Positions 11,959 through 22,065 of a stretch of DNA of 64,000 nt are shown here, one piece after another. This stretch comes from Euptelea pleiosperma (lineage: Eukaryota > Streptophyta > Magnoliopsida > Ranunculales > Eupteleaceae): assembly GCA_035048495.1 (NCBI GenBank), contig CM068552.1:29824154-29888153 (forward strand). The letters are read 5' to 3'. The stretch's first letter is position 1, and each line of letters begins with the position of its first letter. The notes beneath the pieces were generated by a model. It was not told the DNA's origin, did not search any database, and saw only the letters and a list, made by a program, of their open reading frames with translations. The position numbers and the translations under genes are program-made.

Positions 11959-12321
11959 CCAGTAAGGACTTGCCTAACCGACGGTCAGGGAAGTCCTGAC
12001 CACCCACAAAATGAGCCACGTGGCTCACTCTCAGAGGACCTGACCATATGGATGTTTGGACAATCCCTAGGTGAACCTACAAACCAAATATCAGTGTCAT
12101 TAGTGATTACAAGAGTAACCTAAATAATGCTCAATTCCCACGGTTAAAATCAACCCACCAAAATGACTCTAATCCAATGCTTAGAAATCATTAATCAAGT
12201 TGATTTTCTGGTTTCTCTGTCCACCTAGTAGGGATTGGCCAAACATCCATGCGATCAAGGTCCCGTAAAAAGGTGCCATGTGTCTCATATTGTGACGGGC
12301 GATCAGGCAAGTTTTACTCCT
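11959..12321. mobile_element. Mutator-like foldback MITE nested in the PIF-like element
   Basis: The left arm runs CAGTAAGGACTTGCC... to GAGCCACGTGGCTCACTCTC, and the right arm ends ...CAGGCAAGTTTTACTC. The arms and the inner phrases GGATGTTTGG and CCAAACATCC fold back on each other as in the copies at 43350 and 59437. The left tip is degraded and no 9-bp duplication survives. Confidence 0.6.
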
Positions 12322-12893
12322 TGGCAAGGATATCTTCTTAGGTGGGACCCCTTAATGGTGCATCACCGATCTCCACATTACTGAGTCCCTACCTCGGTAT
12401 AAAGAACATAGGCCATCGATTCCTGAGTCCCTAATCTATAGCCATTAGATTTAATACTTTTTTTTAAGACTTGATTTTAGCCATTGAATTAAACCATTTT
12501 TGTGAGTACTAAAACCAATGGCTAAAAATGATCAAACAAGCTGAATTTTTATATGAATGTCTAGTATCATTCAGTGGGTCCCACATGGGAGCGCTGAGCA
12601 AAAAGGAAAAATAGTACAGTTCGCCTTTGGATAAGCTACACATGTGTCCATCCAGAGCAAACAACAATCACACGTGAGAGTCCCCTTCTCATTTGCTTGA
12701 GGCGGAGAGTCCAGAGTCAGACTTCGAACCCGAACTCTGAATTAGAGTAAGCAGAACAAAACCTATGTGAGGAATTTTGCTTTTATATTTCAAGGTCGAT
12801 TTGACTGCAATTATTGTGGAATTTTTGTCTCATAAGCTAACAGAGATTGACGAGAACTTGTTTTCCCCTTTTTGAAGGATTTACAGAGAAACA

Positions 12894-13175
12894 ATGACAA
12901 CGATGAGCTTCATCCTAGTTGGAGCTTTCAGAGGACTCTCGTTAGCTTCGAGCTCATCTTCTTCTTTGTTCAAAAGAGATGTCGGATCGATCGATGTCAG
13001 TAACAAGGTCTCTGTTTCATTTGCTCTCAAATATCCACTAATGATCTAGTCTACACATATGAAAACAGCGGGAAGCACGAAGAACGGTCGGGATATAGAG
13101 GTTCGGTGTCAAAATCCACAAGGATATATCAGCTTGCAAAGCCTGGTGCGATTATCATTCGATGCAAATCCAAAC
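12894..13175 (+). pseudogene. RPL27: captured fragment of plastid ribosomal protein L27 (bL27c)
   Basis: ATG at 12894 opens a frame starting MTTMSFILVGAFRGLSLASS, a Ser-rich plastid transit peptide, which runs into the bL27 start region: AGSTKNGRD (ending 13094), then in shifted frames RFGVKI and QLAKPGAIIIRCKS. NGRD, GVKI and AKPGAII are hallmarks of bL27, a large-subunit protein of bacterial and plastid ribosomes. An in-frame TAG (13047-13049) stands where the family normally has Glu, and two frameshifts lie beyond 13094. The C-terminal half is missing. About 190 bp upstream look like the parent gene's leader. The whole lies between the inverted repeats of a DNA transposon, so it is best read as transduplicated and non-functional. 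The parent gene is not in this window. Confidence 0.78.
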
Positions 13176-13408
13176 GAGAACTCGTGTGAATGAGAGAGAT
13201 GATGAGAGAAGAGATCGCACGATAACGAGAGAGAGAGAGGGAGAGAGAGAGAGTGAGAATGAAGACGATGCATTGTAATTCCATGGGTTTTATCCCGTGT
13301 TGCAATGCAGCAAGCCTACATTTGTATAGGGTAACCAAGCACTTAAGATTGAGGTTCCATGGTAAAGAAATGTATTTTGAATTGGTTTACCGTGTACCAA
13401 GCAGAGCC

Positions 13409-14348
13409 TACATGTTTACATGACTTATCATGATTGCATTTTCTCATGTACGTGGTTTTCTACATGATTTTTAATCAAATCACTGATATCTTTCATTCTT
13501 GTTATCATTCTTGTAGGTGATGGAGGGAAAGGTTCAAGGATCATTTCTATCAGATTTTCAATGGTGCTTGAATCACCAATATCAATTCTATTCAACTCTC
13601 CAATGCCTGCCATGCTTTTACTATAAGTTCAAGACAACGAAGAGATGAATATTACCATGATACTTTAGGCTTCACTATGCCATCTTTAATATGGTTGTAT
13701 GATGTAACCATATAGGAAATATTGATGTAGTCAATGTAATCCAATTAAATGTTTAGAGGCTATGCAATCATGTAGTCATGTAATTCTTATAATCCTTCAA
13801 TTAATGTATGAATTTGATTGTTATGTAACCGTGGGACTATCAATGAAATGGTACAGCCTAAAGGCATTCATTTTAATGTTGTTCTATTATTCCATTCATT
13901 TTATATGCGTTGTTACACTAATTGTTCCTTGTGTTTGTAGGGTTTAATCTACTAGAATCATCTAGGTTAGTCTAAGGAATGGCCTAGGGATACACTTTTA
14001 AGGTTCTAAGCCATTTTCCAACCATGGATGAACCTTCTATGAAGACCCACCCAAAGCAGGCTCATTCATCATGTCATGTTAACTCCTCCAAATGCATTGT
14101 AATAGATGGTTAATTCTGTTATGATGGAACATGTTGGTTTAGGTTAGAGGATAAAGAATAGAAGATTGAGAATAATCTCATTTTAATGCTACTTTGTCAA
14201 GTAATTTGGGGTTTAATTTGATTCTGTATCTGGGCTTACTAGTCGAAGCCAAGAATGACTAAGTATAATCTCCATCGAGAATTCGACAGATCTTTTTTTT
14301 CCTCCCCAAGGCTCTCTATTTAAAGAGTTTCCAAAGGGGAGGGGTTAC
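13409..14348. other. non-coding stretch, nothing recognised
   Basis: AT-rich sequence without a long frame or terminal motif. It lies between the PIF-like element and the left end of the 2.5-kb repeat family. Confidence 0.35.
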
Positions 14349-14820
14349 TGATATTCGCCCAAAAGTACTTATTTTAAGCCATTATCCTTTTAGCATTGTC
14401 ATATTCTCCTACGTAAAACTTCTCTTTCGTTGACTTTTTCACGTACAAGTTTCTACCATTGCATAGAACACATTCTTTAGACGAAAATCGACTATTCGCA
14501 TTATTAAACACATTTCGAGAAGTCAAGATATAAAGTCATTTCGATTAAGCCTCATTACGTGGCTTTTCTATCGCAGGAAACCTGATTGGATAATTTTTAT
14601 GGATTGTGGGCCCACAACTACCTGCCAGAGTCTAGGACCAAAGTTCATGATCAAACAAGCTGAGGATAAGAAGATACATACCAAATGCTGGGAGAGCTAG
14701 AGAATTGAAAAAGCTTGAGAGAAGATCAAGAAAGAAGGAGAGCCAAGCGCCTCGAAAAGAAACTAAGGAGATTAAAGCTCAATCAACTAACACCAGATGA
14801 AAACTTGTCTAGTTGGTAAA

Positions 14821-16564
14821 TGTAATACCCTGAACTTTTGTCCAGTGGTATTAGAGTAATTTACATTATAAGGGTATTTTTGACAAATGATAAAATTAAA
14901 ATAATTAATATCTTTAAGTTATACATTAATTACCTTAATTAAAAATTTTCATAACTTTTATCTTTTAAAAATAATGAAAATCTTTCCTTAATTAAATATT
15001 TAAACTTTAAAAATAAATAAACTATTTAAATAAATTACCAATGATATTTAATTATACATATAAATAAATAAAGACTTATCATTTTCTTTTGAATAACTAT
15101 TAAAAATAGAAGAATCTTCCAAAAATCTACACATTTTTATTTTTTTCACCATTAGAGAGTTCTCCATTACAAATAGTTGAGAGCTTTGAGAGCTCTAGAA
15201 ACACCACAACGTCTCACCCTTTGAGACTATTTCTTTAGACAAAAATGTTCATACTTTCGAGATGTTCGACATATTCGAATCCAGACTTCATCCAACGAAA
15301 ATCGATAAAAACTCCACGATTACTTTTTTACCATTGATTCAAGTTCGGATGAAGATCAACAGATAAGGTAAGTACACCTACATATTTTAATAGATAATCT
15401 CCCTTATTTTACTTTATTAAACATGTTATATTTATGTACTTAATTGATGATGTTATAGATATTATTGTGATTCGGATTTAATCGGATCGGCCGATGTGCT
15501 AAAAAAAGGTTATAGATAATAATTTTGTATAATATTGAAGTGTTAGTTCGGGTGTGATCCTAATGGATACCCGCGAAAATAAAAATTAAGAAGGGCCTGG
15601 AGCCCTAGGGTGAAAGACCCAAAACCCTTGTAGAAGAGCCTTTTGGTTACTCTCAACGTGGGAAGGAGACCCAAGATTTGGTTGTAGTTATAAGCGTATG
15701 AATATAATATTATTGGGCTAATCGTGAGAAATATTTATTATTCTTGACATTACTGGTTTATATCATCTGTTATGCATTGAATATGCCATGATTTTTGGGA
15801 TTGAATTTGCGATATTATCTGTGATATATATGCGGTGTATAGTTGATTATCTACTGCGCTTTAGCTCATGGTATTTACCAAATATTTCAGACTTAATTGA
15901 TGATGGTGTAAATTTCGGAGTTGATGCACTTGATGATGGCGATAGCATGGGAATGTCGAATGGACAATTGAGAATTTCCATGAGATTGATGCGGGACTTT
16001 AGATATTTGTCATTTGTATCTTTTTTATAAGCTTAATAGTTAAAAACTCGCATTGTCTATTAATTAAAATTTTATTTAACCCTTTAGATATATGGCCATG
16101 AATCCTTAACAAATACATTAATTTTTATGGATGTGTGGTACTTACAATTATTTTACGTATTATCCAAGTACCGTTATCGTTAGAGTAGATTTTTTTTTCA
16201 AACTGTTAAAATAAAATAGTAAATGATATTTTTGGACAAAGTACCTCACAAAAGATGTTTAAAATAACTTTTTAATAGTAAAGAATTAATAAGATAATAT
16301 TTTTATTAAAATTATACTTTTTAAAAAATTTATGCTTATCCGCTTAAATTCTGAAATATTAATTCTAAAAGCCTATCAAATAGAAGTTTTTGCCAAAACA
16401 TCTTTACAAAATATTTTTATTTTAATATATTATGAATTATAATCATTTTTAAAAATTATTTGAGTATTTTATTTTTTATTTTTATCACACCCTAGATCTT
16501 GGGTAAACGGGTTGTTTTTCAAGTATTCGAGTCAGATCCAGGTGCCCAAATTCGAGGCATAACA
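14821..16564 (+). repeat. 5' LTR of the Tekay-like element
   Basis: 1744 bp, from TGTAATACCC to GGCATAACA. Aligns along its length with 17314-19098, with scattered substitutions and small indels. The ORF at 15788-16030 is LTR sequence, not a gene. Confidence 0.85.
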
Positions 16565-16567
16565 GAA

Positions 16568-16579
16568 AGGTATCAGAGC
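16568..16579 (+). other. primer-binding site of the Tekay-like element
   Basis: AGGTATCAGAGC lies three bases after the 5' LTR and matches 11 of 12 bases of the standard initiator tRNA-Met site TGGTATCAGAGC. Confidence 0.75.
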
Positions 16580-16904
16580 ATAGGCTTCAGACACCTCAGA
16601 ATTTGTGTGTAATGGCTCTATGCATGGTTAAGTTGTTTATAATTAGTTATGAACTTTAAAATCAAAATTTACTAATAGAAAACCATGGGATGGCTCCGTT
16701 GAACTCTAATATGTTTGCATTAATAACTTAATCATATTAAACTTTTTAAATTTATAATCTATATACCTAATTAAGAGAAGTTATATAAAATTTGAAAAAA
16801 AATTGGACCTTAGAGTTAATTCAAAAAAAAAATAATTTAAGCAATGTTTTATTAATCACAAATATATGAACATGATGTTAAAAGAAAGAAAAAAATATAA
16901 ATTG

Positions 16905-17235
16905 GAAGCTTGATTATTCTGACTATTTTGTCAATTGAATAGCTTGATTAGTGTGATTGGAAGACATTGACTAGATTTGCCAGTTGATTAGGCTGAATAG
17001 ATTGACATAAGTTAATCAGTTTAATTAATGTTGACTATATTGACTAGTTTGACCAGTTTGACTAAGTTGACTATTCTTATTAGATGACTAGTTTGACTGG
17101 GATTGACTAATTAGTTTAGATTACCAATTTGACTAGATTTACTATGTTAATTAATTTAACCAATTTGATTAGGTTTATCTATAAAGTTTTGTCAACCAAT
17201 CTAACTAAACTTGACTAGAATGATTAATCAACTAA
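16905..17235 (+). repeat. TTGACTAG minisatellite in the element interior
   Basis: Irregular repetition of units such as TTGACTAGTTTGACC and GATTAGTTTGA fills nearly half of the interior between the LTRs. No frame is open. The array replaces the gag-pol region expected of an autonomous relative. Confidence 0.6.
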
Positions 17236-17300
17236 TCCAAAATGACGGAGTAAAAAAAATTAATTAAATATATTTTAAATTTCGATAACGAAATTCTTGT

Positions 17301-17312
17301 AAGGGGGGTAAG
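17301..17312 (+). other. polypurine tract of the Tekay-like element
   Basis: AAGGGGGGTAAG lies just before the 3' LTR start at 17314, as required for plus-strand priming. Confidence 0.75.
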
Positions 17313-17313
17313 T

Positions 17314-19098
17314 TGTAATACCCTGAACTTTTGTCCAGAGGTATTAAAGTAATTTACATTATAAGGGTATTTTTGACAAATGATAAAATCAAAATAATTA
17401 ATATCTTTAAGTTACACATTAATTGCCTTAATTAAAATTTTTCATAACTTTTATCTTTTAAAAATAATGAAAATATTTCTTTAATTAAATATTTGAACTT
17501 TAAAAATAAATAAACTATTTAAACAAATTACCAATGATAATTAATTATACATATAAATAAATAAAGACTTACCATTTTCTTTTGAGCAACTATTAAAAAT
17601 AGAAGAATTTTCCAAAAACATACACATTTTAATTTTTTTCACCATTAGAGAGTTCTTCATTACAAATCGTTGAGAGCTTTGAGAGGCCTAAGAACACCAT
17701 AACGTCTAACCTTTTGAGACTATTCCTTTAGACAAAAATGTTCATACTTTCGAGATTTTTGACATATTCAAATCCAAGTTTTATCCAACGAAGATTGATA
17801 AAAACACATGCGGCTACTTTTTTTACCATTGATTCAGGTTCGGATGAAGATCAACGAATAATGTATGTACACATACATATTTTAATAAATAATCTCCCTT
17901 ATTTTACTTTATTAAACATGTTATATTTATATGCTTTATTGATGATGTTATGGATATTATTGTGATTCGGATCGGATCGGATCGGTCAGTGTGCTAGAAA
18001 AAAAGGTTATAGATAATAATTTTGTATAATATTGAAGTGTAAGTTCGGGTGTGATCCTAATGGATACCCGCAAAAATAAAAATTAAGAAGAGCATGAAGC
18101 CCTAAGATGAAAAACCCAAAACCCCTGCAGAAGAGCCTTTTGGCTATTCCCGACGTGGGAAGGAGACCCAAGATTGGGTTGTAGTTATAAACGTATGAAT
18201 ATAATATTATTGGGCTAATCGTGAGAAATATTTATTATTCTTGACATTATTGGTTTATATCATCTCTTATGCATTGAATATGCCATGATTTTTGGGTTTG
18301 AATATGCGATATTATCTGTGATATATATATATGGGCTTTAGCTCATAGTATTTACCAAACGTTTCAGAATTAATTGAGGATGGTGTGAATTTCGAAGTTG
18401 ATGCACTTGATGATAGCGATAGCATGGGAAGATCGAATGGACAATTGAGAATGTCGATGAGATTGATGCGAGACTTTAGATATTTGTCATTTGTATCAAT
18501 TTTATAAGCTTAATTGTTAAAAACTCGCATTGTCTATTAATTAAAACTTTGTTTAATTTTTTAGAATCATGTGGATGATAAATATTTGAATTTCTAGACT
18601 CTTTGATTTAACCCTTTAGGTATATGGCTATGAATCTTTAACAAATAGATTAATTTTTATTGATGTGTGGTATTTATAATTATTTTACATATTACTCGGG
18701 TACTGTTATCGTTAGGGCAGATTTCTGAGTCAAACTATTAAAATAAAATAGTAAATAATATTTTTAGGCAAAGTGCCTTCAAAAAATATGCTTAAAATGT
18801 CATTTTAATAGTAACGAATTAATAAGATAATTTTTTTTATTAAAATTATATTTTTCAAAAAATTTACACCTATCCGCTTAAATTCTGAAATATTAATTCT
18901 AAAAGCTTATCAAACAAAATTTTTAGCCAAAACGTCTTTACAAAATATTTTATGTTAATATATTATGCATTATGATCATTTTTAAAAATTATTTTAGAAT
19001 ATTTATTTTTTATTTTTATCACACCCTGGATCTTGGGTAAACGAGTTATTTTTCAGGTATTCGGGTCAGATCCAGGTGCCCGAATCCGGGGTGTGACA
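17314..19098 (+). repeat. 3' LTR of the Tekay-like element
   Basis: 1785 bp. Counterpart of the LTR at 14821-16564 and slightly longer, with an extra stretch around 18560-18610. Confidence 0.85.
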
Positions 19099-19615
19099 AT
19101 AAAGCTCAGAGAAGACCAAGACAGAGACCAAGGTTCAAGACCCTCTGCTAGTATTTTTCTCTTTATTTTTGTAATAATTTCTCTCTCATCTCTCTAAACC
19201 CTCTATCTACAATCAACCATCCGATCCTCTATCCTTTCATAATCACCCTATCCTAGGGCTTACCTTAGATGATCTCTACCATCCGATGATCCATCCGATC
19301 GTCAGTATATCATCTACTCACTCTTCCTATCATTCATCACGCATCCTATAGCCCTCATCATTCCACATCCAAACATATGGGCTAAAGACGAGTTAAGATA
19401 TGGGTATGGACCCCATGGCCTTGCCATTTAGTAGGCCCCACATCCCGACTTGATTTAAAGTGGACCCACGGCCTTTATTAAAATAAAATATGGACCCCAC
19501 AGTTTCACCTTAAAATAGAATTCTTTCCCCATGTTTTGAAAAGAACCCTGGAAAGAGAAGGTTTTAAAAGAAGAAAGTTTTAAAAAGAAAAATATTTTCA
19601 CAAAGTGGACTTTTA

Positions 19616-19943
19616 AATGCAATGGATAAATGTGATATTTCCCACATCCATCCGTATGTGGTTAGCTTTCAAAGATGGGCACTTGATCAGGCAGATCTAG
19701 GCCCTTGATTTCTAGCCATCAGATCTTGCTCTGATATCTCAAGAATGGACCCCATACAAATGGATAAGTTGAGCAAGTCCCACATTCGTATGTGGTTAGT
19801 TTCCCAAGATGTGGTCCAAATCAAGGAGATTTGAAACTTTCATTTTCAGCCTTCAAATGATCTTTTGATATCTCCAGATCTGATCCCATATAGATGGATA
19901 AGTTGGGCAAGTCCCACATCCATATGGGGTTAGTTTCCCACGA
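19616..19943 (+). repeat. tandem array of about 130-bp units (left block)
   Basis: The phrase 'GGATAAGTTGGGCAAGTCCCACATCC..TATGGGGTTAGTTTCCCA(A)GATGTGG' followed by 'CCTTGATTTCTAGCCAT...GATATCTC' recurs at about 19616, 19750 and 19885. The third unit continues beyond an LTR element at 25074-25140, and two more units lie at 27722-27960. The array is non-coding. Confidence 0.65.
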
Positions 19944-20348
19944 TGTGGGGGAAAAATCCCGAGAAGCCGCCGGATGATCCTCGAGGTTCTTCCTCCACCT
20001 CCCCGAATAACAGTCAATTATTAAGAAAGACAGTAAAGAATGAGAGAGAGAGAGAGTGATGATCATTTTTACAAGATTCGTCGTCGGAGGCAATCTGTTA
20101 TAATTTGTAGTGTTATAATGTATTCGAGATCTTCGAACCTCCTTCCCAATGTTGTGAAGGGTACTATTTATATGAAAAAAATCCTCCAAGAAGTGAGCTA
20201 ACTATAAGGAGTTAGGGAATTGAGTGTAACAGTAGGCAGTTAGGGGAGTCGATCCAATGTGTTGCGGGAGAGGCTATGGTATAGCAAGATGTACCATAAG
20301 AGTGAGTTTAAATCTCGAGGTTTGTGCTCAAAAATCTGGGTACACACA
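19944..20348 (-). repeat. 3' LTR of the Gypsy-type element
   Basis: 405 bp. Matches 24622-25073 apart from lacking about 32 bp (near 24778-24810) and some small changes. Confidence 0.8.
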
Positions 20349-20362
20349 TAGCCCCCTCTCGA
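20349..20362 (-). other. polypurine tract of the Gypsy-type element
   Basis: Read on the minus strand: GAGAGGGGGCTA immediately before the LTR start TGTGTGTACC. Confidence 0.65.
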
Positions 20363-21499
20363 AGGTGGAGCACGACAGTGGAAGATGGTCCACATCCGAG
20401 AAGAAAGTAGATGCCATCTGATGTGAGCTTGGGCTTTCTTAAGGATGTCTGGTAGAGCTCTCGAGAACGTGTATGTCGAAGCTCATGGGAGCATATCCGC
20501 CCGACCATGGCGATGATGTCAATCTAATGATGGATGAATGTATGATGAATGATGATGATGATGATGAATGATTATGATAATGATGCTTATGCTGAGGCCT
20601 CGTGACACGAGGTCTTGTAAAAGTGCCAAGGTCTGTCGGAACAAGACTCTAGGCCTCTTTGGAGATGTGTGTGTTTGGGCTGTCACCCCTAGGAAGAAAC
20701 TACGTCAAACCCTAAGGGATGATATTGCCTATCAAGGTCCCGTTTTGCCTTAGGCTTGCAGGCCGTGAAGGACTTGGGTACCTTGGCCTGTGATCTGCAT
20801 GACGTTTTGCCCTCGTGGGGGTCTTTTTGAAGATGGAGATTGATTGTTGACGAAGCCCCCAGTGTAGAGTGTTGGTACATGAGGCTTCTAGTTGAAGTGT
20901 CGTCTGTTATCTTGGAAAGCGAGCCAATCAAACCTTAGTAAAGTTTATTGACATTGACCGTAAATGGAAATGTTGGCCCTTCGGTATAGCTTGTCGATTT
21001 ATTAATATGCTGGTGGCCATGAGATATGGTGACGTTGGCCGACTTGTAAAAAATGTTTAGTCGAGAGGCGTTTCTTGCTGGCCGTATAGTATTTAGCTCT
21101 TGAATGCCTGGCCATTGTATGTTTGTTGGCCGTGAGAATTTTAACTCTCGGCCGGGAAAGTAAGCCAAGATAATCAATTGATGATGATGATCTCGAGTTT
21201 ATAGATGGTTGATGTAGCCGGCCATGAGGGGATGTATACTTTGGCGATGAGTTGTCGGGCAAGAGTTGACGGCTGACGAAGAATCGTTAAGCGAGCTAAC
21301 GGTCGGGCTATAGCATGCACGAGCCGACGAATGATAGGTGGCCTTCCGTGATAGGGTTATCGGGCAATGCGTGGAGTTGTTGGCAAAAGTAGTCCAGCAG
21401 CCAAGAAGCTAATCGGCTAATGGTTGAAAGAATGGAGCTTTTCTCTTTTTTTGGACTCCAAAACTAATTTCTCTTGTACGGCATAGCTTTCATCTTTTG

Positions 21500-22065
21500 C
21501 ATGTCGGCAAGGTGGTTGAGCATGCCGGCAAAGTGGCCGAGATGAGGGCCGAGGAGGAGCATGTCGGCAAGGTGGCTGAGTTGAGCATGACGGAAAGGTG
21601 GCCGAGGTGGAGCATGGCGGCAAGGGGCCGGAGTGATTATGTCGGCAAGGGTCTGAGGTGAGCATGACGGCGAGATAGCCGTGTTTTAGCATGTCGACAA
21701 GGTGGTTGAGCATGCCGGCAAAGTGGCCGAGGTAAGGGTCGAGGAGGAGCATGTTGGCAAAGTGTCCGAGATCGAGTATGTTGGCAAGGGCCGAGGTGGA
21801 GCATGTCGGCAAGGGGTCGAGGTGGAGTATATCGGCAAGGTGGCCAAGCTGAGCATGTTAGCAAAATGACCGATTTGAGCATGTCGGCAATGGGCCGAGG
21901 TGGAGCATGTCGGCAAGGTGGCCGAGTTGAGCATGTCGACTGGGTCCGAGGAGGAGCATGGCGGCAAGGGGCCAGAGTAGACATGTCGGCAAGGGTCCGA
22001 GGTGAACATGATGGCGAGATAGCTACGTTTTAGCATGTTAGCAAGGTGGCCGAGGTCGAGTATGT
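21500..22065 (-). repeat. minisatellite of about 26-bp units inside the Gypsy-type element
   Basis: About twenty imperfect copies of GAGCATGTCGGCAAGGTGGC followed by CGAGGT (plus-strand sense) in tandem. The long minus-strand frames across it (Cys/His/Pro-rich) are periodic artefacts of the repeat, since every frame repeats the same short peptide. Confidence 0.8.

Larger units (their letters stand above)
11740..13408. mobile_element. PIF/Harbinger-like element carrying a captured gene fragment
   Basis: Terminal inverted repeats of 15 bp, GGCTCTACTTGGTAC (11740-11754) and GTACCAAGCAGAGCC (13394-13408), match at 14 of 15 positions, and a further GTAAA/TTTAC pairing lies just inside. The flanking triplets are both TAC (11737-11739, 13409-13411), a 3-bp target duplication as made by PIF/Harbinger transposases, which usually favour TWA. 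No transposase is encoded. The interior holds a nested foldback MITE (11959-12321) and a fragment of the plastid ribosomal protein L27 gene (12894-13175). The superfamily call rests on duplication length and is tentative. Confidence 0.6.
14821..19098 (+). mobile_element. non-autonomous Tekay-like LTR retrotransposon
   Basis: Two LTRs (14821-16564 and 17314-19098) share TGTAATACCCTGAACTTTTG starts and ends of the form ...CATAACA / ...GTGTGACA. Between them lie a primer site, a 0.7-kb interior with no coding capacity, and a polypurine tract. LTR starts of this type, GGGTGTGACA ends and a tRNA-Met primer site are typical of Tekay (Del) chromoviruses. Long LTRs with an empty interior fit a LARD-type derivative mobilised in trans. 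Flanks are GTAAA (14816-14820) and ATAAA (19099-19103), a 5-bp target duplication with one mismatch. The uninterrupted target is preserved on the opposite strand near 27250 (complement GGTAAAGC), confirming the boundaries. Confidence 0.85.
14349..19610 (+). mobile_element. partial copy 1 of the 2.5-kb TG...CA repeat, split by an LTR element
   Basis: Starting TGATATTCGCCCAAAAGTAC at 14349, the sequence is the reverse-complement counterpart of the right ends of the copies finishing at 27721 and 51306. It is interrupted at 14820 by the LTR element 14821-19098 and resumes at 19099 (GGTTCAAGACCCTCTGCTAG..., matching the complement of about 27190). Similarity fades by about 19600, so only about 1 kb of the 2.5-kb unit remains. 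It is probably part of an LTR of an unidentified retrotransposon. Confidence 0.6.

Noticed and set aside
13008..13050. GTCTCTG after AACAAG at 13007 first taken as an intron start in the L27 fragment
   Set aside because: The frame continues directly (VSVSFALKYPLMI then a stop, then the conserved AGSTKNGRD), as in the L27 protein, so no intron is needed.
15788..16030. 80-codon plus-strand frame
   Set aside because: Lies inside the 5' LTR of the Tekay-like element and is not open in the matching 3' LTR.
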